From contig USSA01000012.1 in assembly GCA_900557255.1 (NCBI GenBank), positions 1 through 33,764 of the forward strand: 33,764 nt of DNA, read 5' to 3'. Made by a program: the position numbers and the translations under genes. Origin of the DNA: an uncultured Prevotella sp. Its GTDB lineage: Bacteria > Bacteroidota > Bacteroidia > Bacteroidales > Bacteroidaceae. This document shows positions 1 through 8,616 of the stretch, piece by piece. Below the pieces are notes generated by a model. That model was not told where the DNA came from. It saw nothing but the letters and a program-made list of their open reading frames with translations, and ran no database searches. The first letter of the stretch is position 1. Each line of letters opens with the position of its first letter.

Positions 1-66
1 GTGCTGGAACAAGTAGTTATAAATCCTGATAACAGCAAATATAGCTATTTGGGTGCAAGCTTATAG
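1..66 (+). CDS. 3' end of an upstream gene (partial, unrecognised)
   Basis: Frame 1 is open from the window edge and ends at TAG (64-66), giving a 21-residue C-terminus that ends in YSYLGASL. I do not recognise the family. The same frame continues after the TAG with protein-like sequence (WGTIGAFGRVGQ..NFSLYP) to TAA at 130-132, so the TAG may be a nonsense mutation in a longer gene that really ended at 132. A good terminator follows at 185-220, which supports a gene ending in this region. Too little is visible to assign a function. Confidence 0.35.
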   Translation: MLEQVVINPDNSKYSYLGASL

Positions 67-184
67 TGGGGTACTATTGGTGCTTTTGGGCGTGTGGGAC
101 AAAACATGCGAAACTTCAGTCTGTATCCATAATGGCAAGAAGGTAGTTTTGAGATAAAATATACGAGATGGATTGTTAAATGTG

Positions 185-220
185 AAAGATGGCCTCGCAA
201 AACGTGAGGTCATCTTTTTA
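185..220 (+). terminator. Intrinsic terminator of the upstream gene
   Basis: A 12-bp stem pairs 185-196 with 206-217 (one G-T wobble) and two further pairs close the loop. It is followed by a T-rich tract (TTTTTATTTTT). It separates the upstream gene from the PUL. Confidence 0.7.
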
Positions 221-240
221 TTTTTGGTCTTTTTCTTCAT

Positions 241-308
241 CATGTATTATCTGGCAAATCTTTTGGAACATCTACCCAACAAGATTTTTGTTTTTTGTAG
301 TAACTTTG
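241..308 (+). promoter_or_regulatory. HTCS-type operator/promoter O1
   Basis: The -7 element TAACTTTG lies at 301-308. The proximal half-site TTTGGAACAT begins at 262, exactly 39 nt upstream of it. A weaker copy lies one 21-bp period earlier (241-261, about 10 of 21 matches, including the ATCT run). No TTTG -33 element is present at the usual place, as expected for an activator-dependent promoter. A terminator only about 140 nt downstream suggests it makes a short RNA rather than the xusA mRNA. Confidence 0.6.
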
Positions 309-314
309 CAGTAT

Positions 315-453
315 ATTAAATAACAAGATAATTTATTTTTAGATTTATGCTTTTATATAAAGAAAACAGTTCATATTGATGAACTACAAGATTGTTGTGA
401 AACAAGTTTAATTGTTTACGAGAATGGTGCATAGTGATATGCGCCATTTTTTT
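315..453 (+). ncRNA. Putative HTCS-controlled small RNA or leader RNA upstream of xusA
   Basis: Transcription from O1 should start near 315 and stop at the terminator whose T-run ends at 453, giving about 140 nt. The RNA would hold three hairpins: AGTTCAT/ATGAACT (368-374/379-385), AAACAA/TTGTTT (400-405/412-417) and the terminator stem (423-432/439-448). The only ATG frames inside encode about 10 residues and look non-coding. It could be a trans-acting sRNA or an attenuated leader for xusA. The 5' end is inferred from the -7 element and not seen directly. Confidence 0.45.
423..453 (+). terminator. Intrinsic terminator between the two tandem PUL promoters
   Basis: AATGGTGCAT (423-432) pairs with ATGCGCCATT (439-448) around a 6-nt loop with one G-T wobble, and the stem runs into seven T (447-453). 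It lies after promoter O1 and before promoter O2. Confidence 0.65.
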
Positions 454-459
454 ATGCGC

Positions 460-496
460 TGTTATGCCACTTTTTATAAGTTGTTATGCCACTTTT
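460..496 (+). repeat. 15-nt direct repeat TGTTATGCCACTTTT, two copies
   Basis: Identical copies lie at 460-474 and 482-496, 22 nt apart, in the stretch between the small-RNA terminator and promoter O2. The word GTTATGC (or CATAAC on the other strand) recurs in other gaps of the window, near 16514, 16530, 18226 and 18281. The function is unknown. Confidence 0.6.
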
Positions 497-539
497 CCTC
501 CTTTATCATAAGATGCAGAAAATGTGATAGTTGCAGTGT

Positions 540-607
540 GTTGTAACGAGAGTGAAAACATTTGGAACGTCAGGAAAACACGTTCACATGACTATTTCCT
601 ACCTTTG
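540..607 (+). promoter_or_regulatory. HTCS-type operator/promoter O2, main promoter of the xus operon
   Basis: The -7 element TACCTTTG is at 600-607. The proximal half-site TTTGGAACGTCAGGAAAACA starts at 561, 39 nt upstream. A distal half-site (TTGTAACGAGAGTGAAAACA, 541-560) lies one 21-bp period before it, with about 13 of 20 positions matching. No TTTG -33 element is seen. Transcription would start near 614, giving a leader of about 58 nt to xusA. Confidence 0.7.
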
Positions 608-671
608 CAGCCGTGTTCTTTAAACAAGAATTAGCAACACCTAGAAACAAACTTAATTAAAATGATACAAC

Positions 672-3600
672 ATGATTGAACAAGTGTTTACGTTTAAACG
701 TACGGCAGCTCTATGTCTCATGGGAGCCTTCTGCAGCTTGAATGCACAAGCCCAGAAGATTACCGTGAAGGGTAGTGTTGTTGACGGAACAGGAGAGCCT
801 CTGATTGGTGCTACTGTGAAAGTGAAGGGAGATGCCACTTCGGGCGTCATCTCTGATATGGATGGAAATTTCCAGATTTCTGTGCCTTCAGAAAACTCAT
901 CCCTAATCATTACCTATATTGGTATGGAATCTCAAACCATCAAGGTAGGTAAGAAAAGACAATTAAAGGTTACCTTGACCGATGATAATACATTGGGTGA
1001 GGTGGTAGTAGTAGGTTATGGTCAGCAGAAAAAAGCATCCATCGTAGGTTCCATTGCCCAAACCGATGCTAAAACATTGGAGCGCCATGCGGGCGTCTCT
1101 TCTCTCGGTCAGGCACTGACTGGTAATCTTCCGGGTGTCATCACTTCTTCATCTACCGGTATGCCGGGTGAGGAAGATCCGAAGATTGTAATCCGTACGC
1201 AGACCTCTTGGAACAGCAGTGACCCGCTTGTTCTTGTGGATGGTGTAGAGCGTGCCATGAACACCGTTGACCTTTCTTCGGTAGAAAGCATCTCCGTATT
1301 GAAGGATGCTTCTGCCACTGCCGTTTATGGTGTGAAGGGTGGTAATGGTGTCATCCTGATTACTACCAAGCGTGGTAAGGAAGGTAAGGCTGCCGTACAC
1401 GTAAAGGCAAATGCTACCATGAAGGTGGTTTCCAAGTTGCCGGAAAAATATGATTCTTATGATACCCTGCTCCTGTTGAACCGCACCGTGGAGCGCGAAC
1501 TTGGCTTGAGCCCTAATGCCTGGGGTAGCTATACACCGATGGAGGTGATTGACAAGTATCGCCATCCTGCCAACACCGATGAGTGGGACCGCTATCCTAA
1601 CGTGGATTGGCAGAAGGAACTGTTCAACAACACAGCCATGTCATATAATGCCAGTGCCGATGTTTCGGGTGGTACAAAGAATGTCAAGTACTTTGCTGCC
1701 GTGGATTTTGCTCACGAGGGTGACTTGTTCAAGACCTTTACTAACGACCGTGGTTACAACTCTGGTTTCAGCTATAACCGTTTGAACATGCGTGCCAATC
1801 TTGACTTCAATCTTACCAAGACTACACAGTTCTCAGCCAACCTCTTTGGTAGTAATGGCGTACGCAACAAACCTTGGTTGGGTGCCAGTGGTAATATCAA
1901 TGCATTCTGGGGTTCTGTCTATAAGGCTGCTCCTGATGGCATGCGACCAATCTACAGTGACGGAACATACGGTTACTATGCTCCACGTCCTGCCGACTGT
2001 CCTAACTCCATACAGTCGCTTGCCCGAAGCGGACAGCAGAGCACTACCAATACACAGATTACCACCGACTTCATTCTTACCCAGAAGCTGGATTTTGTAA
2101 CCAAGGGCTTGAAGTTCACTGGTAAGCTGTCTTTCGACAACACGATGGTGGAGATAGAAAGAGGTATTGCCGACCTTTATATGGATCCGCAGCGCAAGTG
2201 GATCAATCCGGATTCCGGCGACACCACATGGGAGCAGGATATCAACTACTATCCATCCACAGCATGGACTACCAATGGTGGTAAGGTGAACAATGGTGCC
2301 ACCTATCGCCGCCTTTACTATCTCTTGCAGCTCGACTGGACCCGCAAGTTTGGCAATCACGAGGTTACTGCGATGGGCGTATTCAACCGCAACCAGTATA
2401 ACACCGGTAACCAGCTGAAGCATTACCGTGAAGACTGGGTATTCCGTGCCACCTATAATTATGCGATGCGCTACTTTGCCGAGTTCAACGGCTGTTACAA
2501 TGGTAGTGAGATGTTCGGTCCGGATTATCGCTTCAAGTTCTTCCCATCAGCATCCTTGGGATGGATGATTACCGAAGAGCCTTTCATGAAGAAGATCAAG
2601 AAATACGTGGATATGTTGAAGGTACGTGCTTCCTGGGGACGCATCGGTGATGACAACCTTGGCGAGGCCTACCGATTCCAGTATGCTGACGAATATGCCT
2701 ATGGTGGAACAGGATGGCTGATGGGTACCAACCAGAGCGATTCTCCTTACACCATCTACCGACAGAGCAAGATAGGTAATCCAAACCTGCATTGGGAGAC
2801 CACAGAGAAGAAGAACCTCGGTTTCGACTTCGGATTCCTGGGCGGTCTGATTACCGGTTCGCTCGACATCTTCAAAGATCACCGTACCGATATTCTGATT
2901 AAGAACCGAACCATTCCTGCTTATTTCGGAACCAGCGCACCGGTTGCCAATCTGGGTATTGTTGATGGTCAGGGTTACGAACTTTCCCTGAAGATGAACA
3001 AGAGCTGGAACAAGAACTTCCGCACCTGGGCAAACTTCAACATGACCCACGCAACCAACGAGATTAAGTTTGCTGATGACCCAGACTTGCGACCAGCTTA
3101 CAGAAAGAATGCCGGTTATGCCATCAATCAGGTTCGTACCTATATAGACAATGGCTATATCCGCAGTTGGGATGATTTCTATGCAGGTCCAACCCTCTCG
3201 GAACAGGACGGCAGCAAGATGACAGGCGACTATCAGATTGTGGATTTCAATGGCGACGGTAAGATTGATACCAACGACCTGGCACCTTATAAGTATTCTT
3301 CCATCCCTCAGAATACCTACAGTACCACAGTGGGTATGGAGTGGAAGGGATTGAGCCTCACCGTTCAGTTCTATGGTGTAACCAACGTAACCCGCCAGGT
3401 GAACTTCCCAACCTTCGATCGCGAGGTGCATGTAGCCTTCAACGAAGGAAGCTTCTACGAAGTGGGCAGCAATGCAGGCACCCTGCCATTGCCACGCTGG
3501 ACTACCGTTGCCGACGGAAGTGCCAAGGGTACCCGTTACTACTACGATGGCTCATTCCTCCGTCTGAAGAATGCCGAGCTTGCCTACACCTTCCGTGGTG

Positions 3601-3773
3601 CATGGGTAAAGAAAGCACATCTCAATTCGCTGAGAGTCTATCTGAATGGTGACAACCTGCTGCTCTGGACCAAGATGCCAGACGACCGTGAGAACAACTT
3701 CAGTGGTGATTCTGCCAATGGTGCTTACCCAACGGTGAGACGATTTAACTTAGGTTTCGACCTTACATTTTAA
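672..3773 (+). CDS. xusA: SusC-like TonB-dependent xylo-oligosaccharide transporter (XusA)
   Basis: This is an outer-membrane beta-barrel that should import xylan oligosaccharides together with the SusD-like lipoprotein encoded next. The 1033-residue protein has a signal peptide ending NAQA, a carboxypeptidase-regulatory-like domain (about 30-110, GTGEPLIGATVKVKG), a TonB-box-like VVVVGYG, a plug domain with LVDGVERA and LITTKRGKEG, and a long barrel ending in an aromatic-flanked strand (RRFNLGFDLTF). The ATG at 662 runs into a stop within six codons, so 672 is the start. It is first in the operon behind promoter O2, and xusB follows after 13 bp. The order SusC-SusD-SusC-SusD-XusE-GH10 matches the xus cluster known from xylanolytic Bacteroidetes such as Prevotella bryantii and Bacteroides ovatus. 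The symbol rests on that synteny. Confidence 0.93.
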   Translation: MIEQVFTFKRTAALCLMGAFCSLNAQAQKITVKGSVVDGTGEPLIGATVKVKGDATSGVISDMDGNFQISVPSENSSLIITYIGMESQTIKVGKKRQLKVTLTDDNTLGEVVVVGYGQQKKASIVGSIAQTDAKTLERHAGVSSLGQALTGNLPGVITSSSTGMPGEEDPKIVIRTQTSWNSSDPLVLVDGVERAMNTVDLSSVESISVLKDASATAVYGVKGGNGVILITTKRGKEGKAAVHVKANATMKVVSKLPEKYDSYDTLLLLNRTVERELGLSPNAWGSYTPMEVIDKYRHPANTDEWDRYPNVDWQKELFNNTAMSYNASADVSGGTKNVKYFAAVDFAHEGDLFKTFTNDRGYNSGFSYNRLNMRANLDFNLTKTTQFSANLFGSNGVRNKPWLGASGNINAFWGSVYKAAPDGMRPIYSDGTYGYYAPRPADCPNSIQSLARSGQQSTTNTQITTDFILTQKLDFVTKGLKFTGKLSFDNTMVEIERGIADLYMDPQRKWINPDSGDTTWEQDINYYPSTAWTTNGGKVNNGATYRRLYYLLQLDWTRKFGNHEVTAMGVFNRNQYNTGNQLKHYREDWVFRATYNYAMRYFAEFNGCYNGSEMFGPDYRFKFFPSASLGWMITEEPFMKKIKKYVDMLKVRASWGRIGDDNLGEAYRFQYADEYAYGGTGWLMGTNQSDSPYTIYRQSKIGNPNLHWETTEKKNLGFDFGFLGGLITGSLDIFKDHRTDILIKNRTIPAYFGTSAPVANLGIVDGQGYELSLKMNKSWNKNFRTWANFNMTHATNEIKFADDPDLRPAYRKNAGYAINQVRTYIDNGYIRSWDDFYAGPTLSEQDGSKMTGDYQIVDFNGDGKIDTNDLAPYKYSSIPQNTYSTTVGMEWKGLSLTVQFYGVTNVTRQVNFPTFDREVHVAFNEGSFYEVGSNAGTLPLPRWTTVADGSAKGTRYYYDGSFLRLKNAELAYTFRGAWVKKAHLNSLRVYLNGDNLLLWTKMPDDRENNFSGDSANGAYPTVRRFNLGFDLTF

Positions 3774-3786
3774 TTGAAATTTAGAT

Positions 3787-5688
3787 ATGAAAAAGTTAAA
3801 GTTAATATATTCAATGCTGCTCGTTGCAGGGTTCTCCCTGGGCACAGTATCCTGCTCCGATTACCTGGATAAGGCGCCTGAGGCAGATATCGCTCCTACC
3901 GAGCCATATAAGAACTACACCAACTTCCAGGGCTTTATAGAGGAAATCTACAACTGTATCCCGGGTTTTGCCGTGGCACCTAACTACCACTGCAACTGGA
4001 ACTTTGGTGAAGACGAATACTGGCAGCCATCCGAGACCCGTATGTTTGCCAACCATGTGGATCAGGGCGACTACTGGGCTTGGAACACTGCACTTTATTC
4101 TCCATTCCATGCCGGCGCAAACGGCACTACAGGCATGAACCGCAACGACAAGGGTAATCTCTGGGGATTGAGCTGGTATGCCATCCGCAAGTGTAACCTG
4201 GGTCTTGCCAATCTCGACGGAATGGTAGATTGCACACAGGAGGAGAAGAACGTGATTGCCGGTCAGCTGTATTTCTTCCGTGGTTTCTATCACTTCATGC
4301 TGATGACCTATTGGGGCGGTCTTCCATACGTAGATCGTCTGATTCCTGGTGATGAGATTCCTCGTGACAAGCGCCTGAACTATCAGGAGACAGCCGACAA
4401 GGTGGCTGCCGATCTGAAGAAAGCAGCCGAGCTTCTTCCTGTGGATTGGGACCAGACCACAGTGGGCAAGGCAACCTACGGCAAGAACGTGCTGCGCATC
4501 AACAAGGTGATGGCACTGGCTTTCCTCGGCAAGAATTATCTCTATGCAGGTTCACCGCTGATGAACAAGGAGAGCACAGGCAATGCTTCCTACAATGCAG
4601 AATACTGCAAGAAGGCTGCCGAGGCTTTCGGACAGGTGTTGAAAATCTGTCAGGAGACAGGCAGATACAAGCTCGCCGACTGGAAGGACTATCGTGAAAT
4701 CTTCTATACCTACAATCAGAGCTTTAAGCTGCCGGGTGTAAAGGAAGCCATCTTCTACGAGAGCACCTGCGGTGACTGGCGCTGGAACCAGGTGAACGAT
4801 TATCGCCCTTACTGTATCAACGGTTCGGGTATCAAGTGTTATCCTACAGCCAACTATGCCGACTATTTCGGTATGGCAAACGGAAAGCCTATCAAGGACA
4901 TCACCAAGAAAGATGCCGACAGCGGCTACGACCCAGAGTATCCTTTCAGAGGCCGTGACCCACGTTTCTACAACGACTTCGTGTTCGATGCACAGAAGTG
5001 CGTAAAGGCCACTTCCAACATCAAGGACGGCTCAGGAAAGGTGCAGGAATACAAGCAGTATGCTTCTCTGCAGACAGGCGGATACTATCGCACCGATACT
5101 CCAGCCAAGGCTGTGTTCACGGGTTATATGATGAAGAAGTTCATCGACCAGTATATGAACGACTGGGATGGCTACAAGGAGAACAACCGCATGACCTTGA
5201 GTCTGATTCGTCTTGCCGATGTTTATCTGATGTATGCTGAGGCAGTGGCTCAGGGCTATGGCTCGTTCGAGTCTTCAAGCCAGGCGTTCCCGATGACCGC
5301 CCTGAAGGCAGTGAACACGATTCGCGAGCGTGCCGGAGTAGCCGACATTGCAGATGAGTATCTCACTTCGCAGGAAGGATTCATGAGTGAGCTTCGCCGT
5401 GAGCGTGCCGTAGAGTTGGCTTTCGAGGGCCATCGTTTCAACGACCTTCGTCGCTGGCTCTTGCTCGACAAGGCACCTTACAACAAGAAGACAGCCGTAT
5501 ATTTCGACCGTGCCGCCGACCAGGATGATGCAACCCGCTACGCCGATCCAGAGAACGGACATGTGCTCAACCTGCACGAAGAGACATTGGTTACACGCAA
5601 CTTCTCTGAGAAGCATTATTGGTTCCCATTCCTCAAGAACGATGTAGAACAGTATGAAGATTTCAAACAAAACCCAGGTTGGGAATAA
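3787..5688 (+). CDS. xusB: SusD-like surface xylan-binding lipoprotein (XusB)
   Basis: A 633-residue SusD/RagB protein that should form the lid over XusA and bind xylan chains. The signal peptide ends in a lipobox (LGTVSC), so the mature protein would be lipid-anchored on the surface. Typical SusD features are the N-terminal YLDKAPEADI, the helical motif RAVELAFEGHRFNDLRRW near the C-terminus, and the terminal NPGWE. It lies 13 bp after xusA and 9 bp before the next SusC gene, so the genes are surely cotranscribed. The symbol is by synteny with the xus operon. Confidence 0.92.
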   Translation: MKKLKLIYSMLLVAGFSLGTVSCSDYLDKAPEADIAPTEPYKNYTNFQGFIEEIYNCIPGFAVAPNYHCNWNFGEDEYWQPSETRMFANHVDQGDYWAWNTALYSPFHAGANGTTGMNRNDKGNLWGLSWYAIRKCNLGLANLDGMVDCTQEEKNVIAGQLYFFRGFYHFMLMTYWGGLPYVDRLIPGDEIPRDKRLNYQETADKVAADLKKAAELLPVDWDQTTVGKATYGKNVLRINKVMALAFLGKNYLYAGSPLMNKESTGNASYNAEYCKKAAEAFGQVLKICQETGRYKLADWKDYREIFYTYNQSFKLPGVKEAIFYESTCGDWRWNQVNDYRPYCINGSGIKCYPTANYADYFGMANGKPIKDITKKDADSGYDPEYPFRGRDPRFYNDFVFDAQKCVKATSNIKDGSGKVQEYKQYASLQTGGYYRTDTPAKAVFTGYMMKKFIDQYMNDWDGYKENNRMTLSLIRLADVYLMYAEAVAQGYGSFESSSQAFPMTALKAVNTIRERAGVADIADEYLTSQEGFMSELRRERAVELAFEGHRFNDLRRWLLLDKAPYNKKTAVYFDRAADQDDATRYADPENGHVLNLHEETLVTRNFSEKHYWFPFLKNDVEQYEDFKQNPGWE

Positions 5689-5697
5689 TCTAAGAAG

Positions 5698-8580
5698 ATG
5701 AGTATGAAAAATAATATATTCAATAAGAAAACGTCATTGACCCTGGCTTCCATGTTGGTAGCCAGCGGCATGGCAAGCGCACAGGAACTTGCTGACAGCA
5801 GCATGATTAATGTAGCCTTCGGCAAGGTTGCGAAGACCGACCTCATGGGTGGAGTGAGCCAGGTGAATGTGCAGGATCAATTGAAGAAAGACTATAGCTC
5901 TAATAGCTTGAACAACCTCCAGTCGCTCATTGGTGGTTATAATGGAAATATCTGGGGCCAGGCTCCGCTGATCCTGGTAGATGGTGCTCCAAGAAGTGCA
6001 TCGGATATCAACGCCACCGAGGTGGAGGAGATTACCGTGCTGAAAGGTGCATCTGCCGTAGCCCTCTATGGCTCCAAGGGTGCCAAGGGCGTGATTCTCA
6101 TCAGCACCAAGCGTGGTAAGATTCAGCCGCTCACCATCGAGGCGCGTGCCAATACGGGCTTGTATGTGCCTAAGAGATACGCTGAGTTTCTGGGGGCTGC
6201 TGAATATATGAGCCTCTATAATGAGGCACTGCTGAACGATGACCCTACACAGCCAAAGAAGTATAGCGATGAGCAGATTTACAACACGGCACAGGGTACC
6301 AATCCTTACCGTTATCCAGACATGGACTTCTTCAGTAGCGATTATCTGCGCAAGGCTTACAACAGAACCAACGCTACGGTGGAGGTGACGGGCGGCAGCA
6401 AGTTTGCCAAGTATTATGCCAACTTCGGGGTAGATTACAATGGCGGTCTCATCAAGTATGGTGAGCATAAAAAGGACAAGAACCTGAACTTCCGCATCCG
6501 TTCAAACATTGATGCTACCATCACCGACTGGTTGAAGGCCTATGTGAACGTGGGCATAAACATCAGTAACAAATATACCGGGCGCGGTGATTTCTGGGGA
6601 GCAGCCAATACGCTTCGCCCTAACTGGTACACGGGTCTGGTGCCAATCAGCATGATCGACCCTAACAACGCCAGCCTGCAGCAGATGATTAACGGTACTA
6701 TCCATCACGTCGACGGCAAGTATCTGGTGGGTGGTTCTTCCGACAATCAGACCACCGTATTTGGCGACATGCTTCTTGCCGGCTACGTGAAAGACAAGAA
6801 CCGCACCTTCTCGTTTGATGTAGGTACCAAGGCAGACCTTAGCATGATTACCAAGGGATTGAGCTTCGAGACCGCCTTCAGCATCGACTACTGGGATTAC
6901 TACTCAGAGGCTTATAATCTTGGTTACTCTACTTACGAGCCAACCTGGGGTAATGTGAACGGTAAGGATATGATTGTGGGACTGACCAAGTATGGCAAGG
7001 ATTCGCAGTCAACCAGCGAGTACATCGGCAGCAGCCAGTACTACCAGTCGATGGCGTTCCGTGCCCAGTTCAACTATGTGAATACTTTCGCCAAGTATCA
7101 CAATGTGGATGCCACTCTCGCTGCATGGGGCTTCTCCAAGCAGAATGCCGTAGATGAGAATCACGAGAGTTCATCGGGTGTCAAGGGTTCTGCTTATCAC
7201 AAGACCACCAATGCCAATCTGGGCTTGCGTTTGGGTTACAACTACAATCACACCTACTACGCAGAGCTGGCAGCAGCTGCAGTCCATTCTCCAAAACTGG
7301 CAGAAGGTCATCGTGAGGCAATCTCGCCTTCTGTAACTTTAGGTTGGCGTCTGAGCCAGGAGAAATGGTTCAAGAATACACTGCCTTTCTTCGACGAGGC
7401 GAAGGTGAATGCATCTTACGCTGTGCTTAACCAGGATATCGACATCTCTGATTATTATATGTATAAAGGATACTATAATATGAAGGGCGGATGGTATCAG
7501 TGGCAGGATGGCACGCAGGGTGGTAATACCAACTCTTCTGTGCGTGGTGCCAATGATCAGCTTACCTTCGTGAAGCGCAAGGAATGGAGAATCGGTTTGG
7601 AGACATCGCTCTTCAATGGTCTGGTGACACTCGATTTCAACTACTTCAACCAGTTGACCGACGGTTTGCTTACCAATGGTAGCGCTACACTTTATCCGAT
7701 ATACTTCAATACGTATCCTAACGGTTCTTTCCTGCCATGGACAAACTACAACCAGGATACCCGCAAGGGCTTTGACTATGCTCTTTACGTAAACAAGAAG
7801 ATAGGTAAGGTAGATGCCAAGTTAGGATTCACAGGTCAGGTATATTCTTCAGAGGCTAAGCGCCGTGAGGAAAACAACGGTGATAACACCTATCTGAATG
7901 CACAGGGACAGCCACTCGACGTGATTCGCGGTTATGTATGTGAGGGCTTCTTCACCCAGCAGGACATCGACCATCTGAATGCCAACCTCGAACAGAGCGA
8001 CCCTAACTTCGTGCCAAAGCACACCTTTGGAGAGGTGAAGGCTGGCGACCTGAAGTATAAGGATGTGAATGGCGATGGCGTTGTGGATAGCAAAGACCAA
8101 GTGGTGATGGGTAAATACGGATGGAGTGCCTGCCCATACATCTTTGGTGTAAACCTGACGCTGAAGTGGAAGCAGTTCACGCTCTTCGCTGCTGGTACAG
8201 GACAGATGGGTGCCAAGGCATTCAGATCTAACGACTGGAGATTTGGTACATCGAAATATACCACAGTGGTAAGAGGTCGCTGGACACCGGAGACGGCAGC
8301 CACTGCTACCTATCCTCGTCTGACAGCGCTTGAGAATAGCAACAACTTCCGCAACTCAGGCTTCTGGATTTACAGAACAGACCGTTTCGACCTGAACAAG
8401 GTTCAGCTTACTTACGACATGCCAACCCGTTGGTTCGAAGGCAAGATGGTTAGCGGCATGAGCGTTTATCTGCTCGGCGAGAGTCTCCTCACCATCAGCA
8501 AGAATCGCAAGTATATGGAGACCAGCTATGGTTCACCAAGTTGTCGCTACTACAATCTCGGTTTGAAGATGTCATTCTAA
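5698..8580 (+). CDS. xusC: Second SusC-like TonB-dependent transporter (XusC), lacking the N-terminal regulatory-like domain
   Basis: A 960-residue outer-membrane transporter paired with the following SusD. The signal peptide ends MASAQ. Unlike XusA, the mature protein goes almost directly into a TonB-box-like stretch (MINVAFGKVAKTDLMGGVSQ) and then the plug (LILVDGAPRSAS, VILISTKRGK), with no carboxypeptidase-regulatory-like domain. The barrel ends YYNLGLKMSF. An EF-hand-like loop (DVNGDGVVDSKDQ) occurs late in the barrel, as is common in SusC proteins. Start codons at 5698 and 5704 are both possible. The gene sits 9 bp after xusB and 36 bp before xusD. Confidence 0.92.
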   Translation: MSMKNNIFNKKTSLTLASMLVASGMASAQELADSSMINVAFGKVAKTDLMGGVSQVNVQDQLKKDYSSNSLNNLQSLIGGYNGNIWGQAPLILVDGAPRSASDINATEVEEITVLKGASAVALYGSKGAKGVILISTKRGKIQPLTIEARANTGLYVPKRYAEFLGAAEYMSLYNEALLNDDPTQPKKYSDEQIYNTAQGTNPYRYPDMDFFSSDYLRKAYNRTNATVEVTGGSKFAKYYANFGVDYNGGLIKYGEHKKDKNLNFRIRSNIDATITDWLKAYVNVGINISNKYTGRGDFWGAANTLRPNWYTGLVPISMIDPNNASLQQMINGTIHHVDGKYLVGGSSDNQTTVFGDMLLAGYVKDKNRTFSFDVGTKADLSMITKGLSFETAFSIDYWDYYSEAYNLGYSTYEPTWGNVNGKDMIVGLTKYGKDSQSTSEYIGSSQYYQSMAFRAQFNYVNTFAKYHNVDATLAAWGFSKQNAVDENHESSSGVKGSAYHKTTNANLGLRLGYNYNHTYYAELAAAAVHSPKLAEGHREAISPSVTLGWRLSQEKWFKNTLPFFDEAKVNASYAVLNQDIDISDYYMYKGYYNMKGGWYQWQDGTQGGNTNSSVRGANDQLTFVKRKEWRIGLETSLFNGLVTLDFNYFNQLTDGLLTNGSATLYPIYFNTYPNGSFLPWTNYNQDTRKGFDYALYVNKKIGKVDAKLGFTGQVYSSEAKRREENNGDNTYLNAQGQPLDVIRGYVCEGFFTQQDIDHLNANLEQSDPNFVPKHTFGEVKAGDLKYKDVNGDGVVDSKDQVVMGKYGWSACPYIFGVNLTLKWKQFTLFAAGTGQMGAKAFRSNDWRFGTSKYTTVVRGRWTPETAATATYPRLTALENSNNFRNSGFWIYRTDRFDLNKVQLTYDMPTRWFEGKMVSGMSVYLLGESLLTISKNRKYMETSYGSPSCRYYNLGLKMSF

Positions 8581-8616
8581 GGAGAAGATCTTAAACACAA
8601 ACTATTAGAAGATAAA

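Noticed and set aside
61..243. 60-residue minus-strand frame at the left edge
   Set aside because: It runs through the terminator hairpin and shows no family signal.
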